Below, one piece after another: positions 1 to 6,589 of a stretch of 8,129 nt of DNA (within the stretch, counting starts at the first letter, position 1; the number at the start of each line of letters is the position of its first letter). This DNA comes from Bacteroidales bacterium (GTDB lineage: Bacteria; Bacteroidota; Bacteroidia; Bacteroidales; JAADGE01), in the NCBI GenBank assembly GCA_024762915.1, contig JANTGL010000114.1:1-8129 (forward strand), given 5' to 3'. The notes under the pieces were generated by a model. It searched no databases. It was not told the DNA's origin and worked only from the letters and a program-made list of their open reading frames with translations. A program made the position numbers and the translations under genes.

Positions 1-730
1 CAAAATTATTATCAACCCAAGCACGTCCGCCGATGTATGAAATAATTATTTTGTTTGAAAGCTTAAGCCGGTCTTTTAATTCATTAATTTGATTTTGGCT
101 TATGCTTCTTAAACCATTAAAATCTGCACCGTTAGGAAGAAATTCAAAAGAAGTTTTATAATGTTTTGAAAGCTTTACAGCAGCAGCTTCTGTTACAATA
201 TAATTTTTTTTTGATTTATTAAAACAAAACGAACCATATTTTTGTTGATATTTATTGTCTCTAAAATTTCCGGTACTAAAATCATCTTGTACATCAGCAA
301 TAATAATTTTTGTATCGTCAACAATCGGGAAAAAATCAAATCCGTCAGCATAAAATAATATTTGAGGAGAAATTTTTGCGATAATCTTTTTTAATACAAA
401 ACCATTGAAAAAACGAGAAAGTTTTAAAGCGTTAACAACACCCAAAAATCGATGAGTTATCATTATTGACATTTTTGGAGCTTTAATAATATGATAGTTG
501 TATTTCGGATGCTTATAAATATGAACTCTGGTAAATAAAGATTTTATAAATGTTTTTAAAGTGTATAGCTTTTTATATCGAATATGTGAGAAGTCTCTGT
601 TTTGAGGGTCATCCCATGATAAAAAATACAAGTTATATTCTTCGGAAAGGCCCTTCGCTATATAAAAGGAGCGACTAATTTCATTTAATATTGCATCTGC
701 CGGCAGAAACAGTAATGTTTGCTTTTCCAT
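1..730 (-). CDS. Glycosyltransferase, GT4-like, partial (3' end beyond left edge)
   Basis: An open frame starts with ATG at 730 and runs 243 codons without a stop to the left edge, so the C-terminus is missing. It begins MEKQTLLFLPADAILNEISR. A GT-B N-terminal domain covers about residues 1-190, with SRSFYIAKGL at 19-28, YADGFDF at 127-133 and an acidic DVQDDF at 146-151. The interdomain element FLPNGADF (197-204) matches the 'PNGvD' signature of GT4 enzymes, and IISYIGG (229-235) starts the second Rossmann domain. The donor-binding E-x7-E region would lie off the window. It would transfer a sugar from a nucleotide donor to a lipid-linked glycan at the cytoplasmic face of the inner membrane; donor and acceptor are unknown. 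It starts 4 bases after the epimerase stop, so the two are probably co-translated. The frame contains a run of nine A (204-212 on the plus strand reads T9). Fold assignment is fairly secure; specificity cannot be read. Confidence 0.8.
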   Translation of the reverse strand, partial: MEKQTLLFLPADAILNEISRSFYIAKGLSEEYNLYFLSWDDPQNRDFSHIRYKKLYTLKTFIKSLFTRVHIYKHPKYNYHIIKAPKMSIMITHRFLGVVNALKLSRFFNGFVLKKIIAKISPQILFYADGFDFFPIVDDTKIIIADVQDDFSTGNFRDNKYQQKYGSFCFNKSKKNYIVTEAAAVKLSKHYKTSFEFLPNGADFNGLRSISQNQINELKDRLKLSNKIIISYIGGRAWVDNNF

Positions 731-734
731 TATG

Positions 735-1865
735 TTATTGTGTTGAACGTTGAATAAAATCAAAAATTCTTTTTGATGCTTTGCCGTCTCCATACGGATT
801 CTCCGATAAACTCATTGTATTGTATAATGTTTTATCTTCAATCAGTTCAGTAACAGAATTAATAATTTTATCAGATTCTGTTCCGATTAGTCTAGAGCAT
901 CCTGCCGTAACACCTTCCGGTCTTTCTGTTGTGTCTCTTAAAACCAGAACGGGAACTCCTATTGAGGGTGCTTCCTCTTGAACACCCCCGGAATCGGTTA
1001 ATATGATATAGGAAGAGCCCATTAAGGCAATAAATGTCTGATAATCAACCGGCGGGAGAAGAATAATGTTTCTTATATTTTTTAGTTTTCTATAAACAAT
1101 TTCTTTAACATTAGGATTAAGATGAACCGGATATATAAACAAGAAATTTTTATATATAGAAGCTAAACGGCTTAATGCATTACAGAGGTTTTCAAAACCG
1201 GAGCCGAAATTTTCCCTTCTGTGTCCTGTAATCAAAATAACATTCCCTTTATTAAACGGAATGTGCTTTTTAAGCTGATTAATAATCGGGAGTTCTGTTT
1301 TTTCAGATTCCATTTTTGAAATTACGGATAAAATTGAATCAATTCCGGTATTTCCCGTAACTTGTATTTTTGCAGAATCAACATCTTCTTTTAACAGGTT
1401 TTCTTTTGCTTGTTTTGTTGGAGCCATGTGAAAATCGGCTAATCTGCCGGTTAAAACACGATTTATTTCTTCCGGAAACGGAGAAAATTTATTTCCGGTT
1501 CTAAGCCCGGCTTCAATATGAATAATTTTTATTTTTCTAAAAAATGCACAAAGAGAAGCAGCAAAAACAGTTGATGTGTCTCCTTGTACAACAACATAGT
1601 CCGGATTTGTTTTCACTAAATAGTTATCAATTGATGATATGGCTTTTGATACAAAACCGGCTAAAGATTGGTTCTTAGTCATTAAATCTAATTCAAAATC
1701 AGGTTTAATATCAAATAAAGGCAGGATTTGATTTAACATTTCTTTATGCTGACCGGTAGAACAAACAGTGACATTAAAAGCTTCAGATTTTTTAAAATAA
1801 TTAATTAAGGGTGCCAGTTTGATTGCTTCCGGTCTTGTTCCGAATATAAATGATACTTTTTTCAT
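735..1865 (-). CDS. wecB: UDP-N-acetylglucosamine 2-epimerase, non-hydrolysing (WecB/MnaA type)
   Basis: This 376-residue protein has the usual length of bacterial UDP-GlcNAc 2-epimerases, which interconvert UDP-GlcNAc and UDP-ManNAc in the cytoplasm. It has the GT-B-like fold signatures in order: FGTRPEAIKLAPL (8-20), QGDTSTV (94-100), HIEAGLRTG (116-124), FPEEINR (130-136), TGHRREN (213-219), YPVHLNPNV (245-253), LTDSGGVQEEAPS (289-301), RDTTERPEGV (310-319) and NPYGDG (356-361). By alignment from memory with E. coli WecB, D96, E118, E132 and H215 correspond to the catalytic D95, E117, E131 and H213, and all are kept. The product could feed ManNAc or ManNAcA synthesis. In the Wbp pathway a related enzyme, WbpI, epimerises UDP-GlcNAc3NAcA, but WbpI starts with a GARPQFIK-type motif as I recall, whereas this one is WecB-like. 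It sits 66 bases after the methyltransferase and 4 bases before the next glycosyltransferase. Confidence 0.95.
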   Translation of the reverse strand: MKKVSFIFGTRPEAIKLAPLINYFKKSEAFNVTVCSTGQHKEMLNQILPLFDIKPDFELDLMTKNQSLAGFVSKAISSIDNYLVKTNPDYVVVQGDTSTVFAASLCAFFRKIKIIHIEAGLRTGNKFSPFPEEINRVLTGRLADFHMAPTKQAKENLLKEDVDSAKIQVTGNTGIDSILSVISKMESEKTELPIINQLKKHIPFNKGNVILITGHRRENFGSGFENLCNALSRLASIYKNFLFIYPVHLNPNVKEIVYRKLKNIRNIILLPPVDYQTFIALMGSSYIILTDSGGVQEEAPSIGVPVLVLRDTTERPEGVTAGCSRLIGTESDKIINSVTELIEDKTLYNTMSLSENPYGDGKASKRIFDFIQRSTQ

Positions 1866-1931
1866 TTAAATTTATTAGATTAGTTAGTTTAAAGTTATTA
1901 AAAATTAAAAACATTGCAGATCTTTTGTTTG
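1866..1931 (-). other. Longest intergenic gap in the operon, 66 bases
   Basis: This A/T-rich spacer between the methyltransferase stop and the epimerase start is the longest non-coding stretch in the window. I see no convincing stem-loop followed by a T run. I also see no clear Bacteroidota-type promoter (TTTG at -33 with TAnnTTTG at -7) on the minus strand. An internal promoter is possible because all other junctions are 20 bases or shorter, but the sequence does not show one directly. Confidence 0.3.
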
Positions 1932-2795
1932 CTATATTTTAAAAGGCATAACATGATACTTTTCCGTTTTTTCAGCAATAATAAATATAGTTGAGTATAT
2001 ATTTTTGAAGATAATGCTAATTATTTTTTTTAAAATTCGCGTTAAAAAATTAATAACCCCTGTCTTATATGCATAATCGAAAGTAAATGATTTGCTCACC
2101 TCTAACCCGACTTCGTTTAATAAATATTTTAACCTGCCAATATCATAAGATGTAATATGTCCGAATAAGCCTTGTTTTAAGTTTTCAATGCCATCTCCCC
2201 AAAATATACCGGAAGTTGAGCCAAACAACATTTTAATTCTAAATCCTAAGCTTAAAAGGTTGGGTGTTGTAAAAATAAGAATTCCGTCATTGCTTAATAA
2301 TTGTGATATTTGCAATAAAAGATTTAAAAAGGAAGAAAAATCAAGGTGCTCTGCAATTTCCGTAAATAAAATAATATCAAACTTGTTTGCGTATAAATCA
2401 TTCAGTTTATAAGGTTTGTTAAAATCAATAAGCTTTAAGGTAACAGACAGGTCTTTAACTTTTTCTTTGAAAACACTATTTGTTAAATAACTATTGTTTG
2501 GGCTGTCAATTGCATGCCAATTATAGGCAAACTTGCTTGTGTTTTTCAAGTATTCTGCAATCACAAAATCAACCTGACCGGCAGCAATACCGGAAGCGTT
2601 TAATATATTAACCGGAGACTTTTTATTATAATTAATAAATTTTTGAATATGGTATAATAATATTGCATTTCTTTTTGCATTCGCATTTGCCCAATATCGG
2701 GCCTTTGTATCATTATTTAAGACAATTTTTTTTTCAATGTTATAAGAATTAAGAAAAACTATTTTAGCAACTTTTTTATTGTTTCTTTTTTTCAT
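1932..2795 (-). CDS. Class I SAM-dependent methyltransferase, glycan-cluster type
   Basis: This 287-residue protein resembles the Methyltransf_23 / UbiG-like group found in polysaccharide loci, which transfer a methyl group from S-adenosylmethionine, usually to a sugar hydroxyl. Visible elements are a motif I region NILNASGIAAG (63-73), a possible acidic residue after strand 2 (HAID, D97), FDIILFTEIAEHLDF (139-153), the motif III turn LLSNDGILIFTTPN (166-179), and a late HITSYDIGRLKYLL (213-226), matching the 'H.r.fs..el..ll' element of the family. Motif I is degenerate, lacking the expected G-x-G-x-G, so cofactor binding may be unusual. A hydrophobic, lysine-rich tail (about 247-275) may associate with the membrane; this is inference. 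It starts 11 bases after the upstream glycosyltransferase. Substrate is unknown; methylation of a glycan residue or chain end is the likely role. Confidence 0.75.
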   Translation of the reverse strand: MKKRNNKKVAKIVFLNSYNIEKKIVLNNDTKARYWANANAKRNAILLYHIQKFINYNKKSPVNILNASGIAAGQVDFVIAEYLKNTSKFAYNWHAIDSPNNSYLTNSVFKEKVKDLSVTLKLIDFNKPYKLNDLYANKFDIILFTEIAEHLDFSSFLNLLLQISQLLSNDGILIFTTPNLLSLGFRIKMLFGSTSGIFWGDGIENLKQGLFGHITSYDIGRLKYLLNEVGLEVSKSFTFDYAYKTGVINFLTRILKKIISIIFKNIYSTIFIIAEKTEKYHVMPFKI

Positions 2796-2806
2796 AATAA
2801 TTAGTT

Positions 2807-3958
2807 TTAAACGATGGAATTAATTATTTTTTCAATTCTTTCAATTTGTTTTTCGTAGGTATTGTTGAGGGCAAATTCTATTCGTTTTTTTTGAAGTTCC
2901 GGACTATTGTAATAGTCTAAATTGTTGATTACTTCTTTGAAAAGAGCGGGGAGTTTTAAGTCGTTATCTTCTTTTGGCATAACAATTAATTCATCAAAAT
3001 CTTTATAAGTTGAAAACAGATTTGCAACTATTACTTTCCCTGTAGCAAGATATTCTATTAATTTATGAGCATTTGACCTGTCTGAGCTTGGTGCAAAAAT
3101 ATAAAAAAGAATAAAAATGTCAATATCTTCAATATCTTTTACAAGCTTTTCTTTTTTCAAAGCTCCGTGAATTACTACATTTTTTTCATTATGAAGAAAC
3201 TTAATAAATGAAATTATTTTTTCATTATTTGAACCCCCAATATTACTGTCTTTTAATACAATCGGACCCCAAAAATTAAATTCGACATTTTGGTTTTCTG
3301 ATACTAATTGCTTAATCAAATTATGATTAATATCGTTTCTTAATAAATTTCCAAAATATCCAGCCTTTATATTTTGTGTAATATTACATTTAACATTGTT
3401 CAGAGAAGTTTCTGCTTTTAATGAAAAAATCCTATTTAATCCGTGATTTATAAATTTTTTTGGTTTATTAATTTTACAATAAGAATCTAGAATTTTTTCA
3501 GAAATTCCGATAATAATATCCGCAGAGCGAGCAGCTTTTTCAGTTTGTTTTAGAGAAACCGGATCAACGGGATGAAAAGCAATTATTTTTGAATTAAAAC
3601 TACTTAAATTATATAAACCACGAATATCAAAAGACCACAAAATATCTATTTGTGTGCCAATGGTTTTACGAATTTTACGAACCTTATTTTTAAAAAGAAA
3701 ATCAAAAAGAGGCTTAAAATGATAAAATAATTTATAATAAAAAGGTTTTCTGTATGTAATTATGTTTAAATTGTCTATTTTATTTCTTTCTATTTTAATA
3801 GTATCAGATACATTTCCTTGTGGAGGATTTAAGAAATATACTTTATTTCCCTTTTTTGCCAATTCCATTGCATAATGATGTTTGGAAAGCATCATTTTCC
3901 CCCATTTTTCGGGTGAAAGAATTAAAATAACTTTATTTTCAAATTTAAAATCACTCAT
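2807..3958 (-). CDS. Glycosyltransferase, GT4-like (GT-B fold)
   Basis: I choose ATG at 3958 (protein begins MSDFKFENKV, 383 residues). A TTG three bases further out (3961) is an alternative, but ATG is the simpler start. The N-terminal Rossmann domain has KHHYAMELAKKGNKVYFLNP (26-45), LWSFDIRG (107-114), FHPVDPVS (128-135) and ADIIIGIS (146-153). NHGLN (171-175) marks the domain junction and AGYFGNL (199-205) starts the second domain. HKLIEYLATGKVIVA (298-312) matches the GT4 donor-binding element that normally follows the catalytic E-x7-E, with E302 as its second glutamate. No signal peptide or transmembrane segment is evident, so it probably works at the inner face of the membrane. Its start overlaps the end of the WbpE-like aminotransferase by 8 bases, indicating translational coupling. 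This makes it a reasonable candidate for transferring the diacetamido uronic acid made by the upstream genes, though donor specificity is not visible. Confidence 0.85.
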   Translation of the reverse strand: MSDFKFENKVILILSPEKWGKMMLSKHHYAMELAKKGNKVYFLNPPQGNVSDTIKIERNKIDNLNIITYRKPFYYKLFYHFKPLFDFLFKNKVRKIRKTIGTQIDILWSFDIRGLYNLSSFNSKIIAFHPVDPVSLKQTEKAARSADIIIGISEKILDSYCKINKPKKFINHGLNRIFSLKAETSLNNVKCNITQNIKAGYFGNLLRNDINHNLIKQLVSENQNVEFNFWGPIVLKDSNIGGSNNEKIISFIKFLHNEKNVVIHGALKKEKLVKDIEDIDIFILFYIFAPSSDRSNAHKLIEYLATGKVIVANLFSTYKDFDELIVMPKEDNDLKLPALFKEVINNLDYYNSPELQKKRIEFALNNTYEKQIERIEKIINSIV

Positions 3959-5054
3959 CAAAAAACTTTTTTATTAAATCAACTACATACTCCATCTCAC
4001 TTTTTTTCAATTCAGGAAACATCGGCAATGATAAAATCCTGTCTTTGTTTTCGGCAACAGAAGGAAAATCATTTTCAGAACAATTCAAATACTTATAAGC
4101 CTCCATAAATGGCAGTGGAACAGGATAATGAATTGCAGTTTGAACACCGTTTTCTTTTAAAAATGCTTGCAATTCCTCTCTTTTTTTTGTTTTTATTACA
4201 TATAAATGAAAAATATGTTTTACATCTTCCCTAATTTTTGGTGTTTCTATTTGGCCAACGTCTTTTAATAATTTATTATAGTAAAGAGCATTTTCTAATC
4301 TTTTCTTGTTCCATTCTAAAATGTAAGGCAATTTCACATTGAGAATTGCGGCTTGTAATCCGTCTAATCTGCTGTTAATTCCCTCAATTTGATGGTGATG
4401 TTTTTTTAAAGCTCCGTGCCGAGCAAACATTCTGCTTTTTTTTGCAAGATTATCATTATCTGTAATAATACAACCGGCATCTCCATAAGCACCAAGATTT
4501 TTGCCCGGATAGAAACTAAAAGTAGCAACATCTCCAAAAGTTCCTACGAATTTACCTTTATATTCTGCAAAATGAGCTTGTGCACAATCTTCAATTAAAA
4601 ACAAATTATGTTTATCGCAAATTTGTTTAATTTTTCCAATTTCGGCGGGTTGTCCGTATAAATGAACCGGTATTATTGCTTTTGTTTTAGATGTTATTTT
4701 TTGTTCAATTTTTGTAACATCAATTGTAAAAAATTCATCAACATCAACAAAAACGGGTTTTGCTCCGGCTTGCGTAATTGTTTCGGACGTTGAAATCCAA
4801 CTGTTTGCAACAGTTATAACTTCATCACCAGAGCCAACTCCCAGCATTTTTAGTGATATGTAAATTGCATCTGTTCCGTTTGCAACTGATATACAGCTTT
4901 TTACGCCGTATTGTTTTGCGAAATTTTGTTCAAAATTAGTTACATTTTCGCCTCCTATAAATGCTGTGTTTTCTAAAACATTTGAAATTGCTTTATCTAT
5001 TTCTGGTTTTAGTGTTTTATATTGAGTTTTTAAATCTACGAACGGTATTTTCAT
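3951..5054 (-). CDS. wbpE: DegT/DnrJ/EryC1/StrS aminotransferase, WbpE/WlbC-like
   Basis: This 367-residue protein is a PLP-dependent nucleotide-sugar aminotransferase of normal family length. The opening IPFVDLKTQY (3-12) and ANGTDAI (58-64, phosphate pocket) are typical. EDCAQAH (155-161) supplies D156 for the PLP ring nitrogen. FSFYPGKNLGAYGDAG (179-194) places the Schiff-base lysine at K185, the same number as in P. aeruginosa WbpE as I recall. NSRLDGLQAA (227-236) and HYPVPLPFMEAY near the C-terminus complete the signature. In the Wbp/Wlb pathway this enzyme takes an amino group from glutamate and puts it on C3 of the 3-keto UDP-GlcNAcA made by the dehydrogenase (5516-6583). The adjacent acetyltransferase gene, whose stop lies 4 bases upstream, would then acylate that amine. 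General StrS-family alternatives such as QdtB/FdtB cannot be excluded from sequence alone, but the WbpB and WbpD partners favour WbpE. Confidence 0.9.
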   Translation of the reverse strand: MKIPFVDLKTQYKTLKPEIDKAISNVLENTAFIGGENVTNFEQNFAKQYGVKSCISVANGTDAIYISLKMLGVGSGDEVITVANSWISTSETITQAGAKPVFVDVDEFFTIDVTKIEQKITSKTKAIIPVHLYGQPAEIGKIKQICDKHNLFLIEDCAQAHFAEYKGKFVGTFGDVATFSFYPGKNLGAYGDAGCIITDNDNLAKKSRMFARHGALKKHHHQIEGINSRLDGLQAAILNVKLPYILEWNKKRLENALYYNKLLKDVGQIETPKIREDVKHIFHLYVIKTKKREELQAFLKENGVQTAIHYPVPLPFMEAYKYLNCSENDFPSVAENKDRILSLPMFPELKKSEMEYVVDLIKKFFDE

Positions 5055-5058
5055 TTTT

Positions 5059-5526
5059 TTATAAATCTTTTATTTTTTTTGCAGGATTTCCGGCATAAAT
5101 TCCCGATTGAATAATGTTTTTTGTTACTACTGAACCTGCTCCAATTACCACATTATCACAAATTTCAACCGGTAGGATTGTTGAATTAGTGCCAACAGAA
5201 ACGTTATTTCCTATTTTTGTTGATTTCCATAAAGATTTATCTCCCTGTGCCGGACCGCCTTTTGAAAAAACATCATTTATAAACATTGCTCCGTGTGAAA
5301 TAAAACAATTATTTCCAATTGTAACGAGTTCACATATAAAAGCATGAGATTGAATTTTGCAATTATTTCCAATTTCAACGTCTTTTTGAATTTCAACAAA
5401 AGGTCCGATAAAACAATTACTACCAATTTTACAACCGTAAATATTAACAGGTTCAACAATTTTTACATTTTCGCCAAAGTCAACATTTACAATACCTGAC
5501 TGTAATATTTGAGGTTTATTTTTCAT
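5059..5526 (-). CDS. wbpD: UDP-3-amino-sugar N-acetyltransferase, left-handed beta-helix, WbpD/WlbB-like
   Basis: This 155-residue protein consists almost wholly of hexapeptide repeats ([LIV]-G-x-x-x-x), for example KIGSNCFIG (33-41), EIGNNCKI (51-58), TIGNNCFI (69-76), KIGNNVSVG (104-112) and VIGAGSVV (127-134), forming the left-handed beta-helix of trimeric acyl-CoA transferases. SHAFICE (60-66) and HGAMFIND (78-85) fit the sugar-binding loop of the WbpD/WlbB group; N84 is a candidate for contacting the 3-amino group. YAGNPAKKIKDL at the end is the usual acetyl-CoA-binding closure. It would acetylate UDP-2-acetamido-3-amino-2,3-dideoxyglucuronic acid to the diacetamido product using acetyl-CoA. 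It is shorter than WbpD (about 190 residues as I recall) and lacks the longer C-terminal extension. Its ATG lies within the end of the dehydrogenase gene (11-base overlap), so translation is coupled. The acyl group is inferred from context; another 3-N- or 4-N-acyltransferase role is possible. Confidence 0.82.
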   Translation of the reverse strand: MKNKPQILQSGIVNVDFGENVKIVEPVNIYGCKIGSNCFIGPFVEIQKDVEIGNNCKIQSHAFICELVTIGNNCFISHGAMFINDVFSKGGPAQGDKSLWKSTKIGNNVSVGTNSTILPVEICDNVVIGAGSVVTKNIIQSGIYAGNPAKKIKDL

Positions 5527-6583
5527 TTATATGTCCAAGTTTACATTTTTTAGGGTGAAATCTTAAAAACACTTCTTTACCTGTTTCTACAGATTCGTAT
5601 ATTGCTGATATTAGTTCAAGACTTTTACGTCCTTCAAAACCATCAACAAGGCTTTTTGTGTTGTTCAAAATAGAGTTAACAACATCGTTATAATATTTAA
5701 GATGCCCAAAGCCATATACATTTGGCGGATTTTCGGAATATTTTGTTTTAACGTCTTCGTCTTGCGGTTTTGGTTCGGTAAAATTCCAGTGTTTAATTTC
5801 GTTTACGGCAAAACCACCAATTTCAACAGTTCCTTTTTCTCCAAGCACAGACAATGAACCTTCCAAATCCTTCGGACGAACTGCTGTTGTTGCTTCAATA
5901 ATTCCTAATGCTCCGCTATGGAATTTAACAATTACTACGGCAGTATCTTCGGCTTCGATATCAACAAGAGCCGTTGTGCTTTTAGCAAAAACGCTTTCAA
6001 CTTCTCCCATTGTCCATTGAAGCAAATCTACATGGTGGCTTGCTTGATTTGTTAAAACTCCACCGTCGTAAGCCCAAGTTCCTCTCCAAGCATCTCTGTC
6101 GTAATATTCTTGTGATCGGCACCAACGCACACGAACCGTTCCCAGCACGAGTTTGCCAAATCGTCCTTCATCAAGAGCTTTACGAAGTTGAATTACCGGC
6201 AAATTAAACCTATTTTGCTTTACAACAAATAACTTACAATTATTTTCGGCACAAGTTTGTATCATCTTGTCTGCATCGTCTAATTGTAATGCCATTGGCT
6301 TTTCTACAACAATATGTTTTCCATATTTTGCCAGATGAATTGTATGCCTTGCATGATTTCCGCTTTCGGTAAGTATTGTAACAACGTCAATATCTTCGTT
6401 TTGCATCATTTTATCCATATCGGTATAATATGGAATATTATATTTTTCTCCGAGCGTTTTTGCTTTTTGCTCGTCAATATCACAAACGACAGAAAGCATT
6501 GCATTTTTTATCTTGTTTGTTCCGAGTAGTTCAGCGTGTTTTTTCGATATTCGACCGCAGCCGACGAGTGCAAATTTTAACAT
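5516..6583 (-). CDS. wbpB: Gfo/Idh/MocA oxidoreductase, UDP-GlcNAcA 3-dehydrogenase WbpB/WlbA-like
   Basis: This 355-residue protein has a Rossmann N-terminus, LVGCGRISKKHAELL (6-20), with D35 after strand 2 suggesting NAD(H) preference. The family EKP motif is at 94-96, K95 being the probable catalytic lysine. KQNRFN (122-127), DAWRGTWAYDGG (164-175) and NQASHHVDLLQW (179-190) follow; N179 and H183 occupy the positions of the second and third active-site residues of the superfamily, Asn being common there in this subgroup as I recall. WbpB/WlbA enzymes oxidise C3 of UDP-GlcNAcA to the 3-keto sugar, which WbpE then aminates; P. aeruginosa WbpB recycles its NADH with 2-oxoglutarate. Immediate linkage to WbpD- and WbpE-like genes supports this role over other members of a very broad family. 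Base composition is clearly higher in GC than in the genes to the left (30 of 60 bases at 6061-6120). The start is 6 bases after the amidotransferase stop. Confidence 0.88.
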   Translation of the reverse strand: MLKFALVGCGRISKKHAELLGTNKIKNAMLSVVCDIDEQKAKTLGEKYNIPYYTDMDKMMQNEDIDVVTILTESGNHARHTIHLAKYGKHIVVEKPMALQLDDADKMIQTCAENNCKLFVVKQNRFNLPVIQLRKALDEGRFGKLVLGTVRVRWCRSQEYYDRDAWRGTWAYDGGVLTNQASHHVDLLQWTMGEVESVFAKSTTALVDIEAEDTAVVIVKFHSGALGIIEATTAVRPKDLEGSLSVLGEKGTVEIGGFAVNEIKHWNFTEPKPQDEDVKTKYSENPPNVYGFGHLKYYNDVVNSILNNTKSLVDGFEGRKSLELISAIYESVETGKEVFLRFHPKKCKLGHINEK

Positions 6584-6589
6584 GATTAT

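Noticed and set aside
204..212. T9 run (A9 in the coding strand) as a phase-variation switch in the left glycosyltransferase
   Set aside because: Runs of 7 to 9 A/T occur throughout this low-GC window (for example 6599-6607, 5073-5080, 4181-4188), so it is not distinctive; the frame is intact here.
781..981. Plus-strand open frame of 66 codons opposite the epimerase
   Set aside because: It lies wholly inside a strongly conserved WecB-type gene on the other strand and has no recognisable motif.
2188..2412. Plus-strand open frame of 74 codons opposite the methyltransferase
   Set aside because: Antisense shadow with low-complexity translation and no supporting features.
4416..4598. Plus-strand open frame of 60 codons opposite the aminotransferase
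   Set aside because: It overlaps the PLP-lysine region of a conserved gene, and its translation resembles no known protein.
5114..5459. Two short frames (plus 5114-5347, minus 5277-5459) within the acetyltransferase
   Set aside because: Both are by-products of the hexapeptide-repeat coding sequence; the repeats are only meaningful in the 5059-5526 minus frame.
6010..6529. Two plus-strand frames (6010-6207 and 6314-6529) opposite the dehydrogenase
   Set aside because: Antisense shadows of a well-conserved Gfo/Idh/MocA gene, with no independent evidence of coding.
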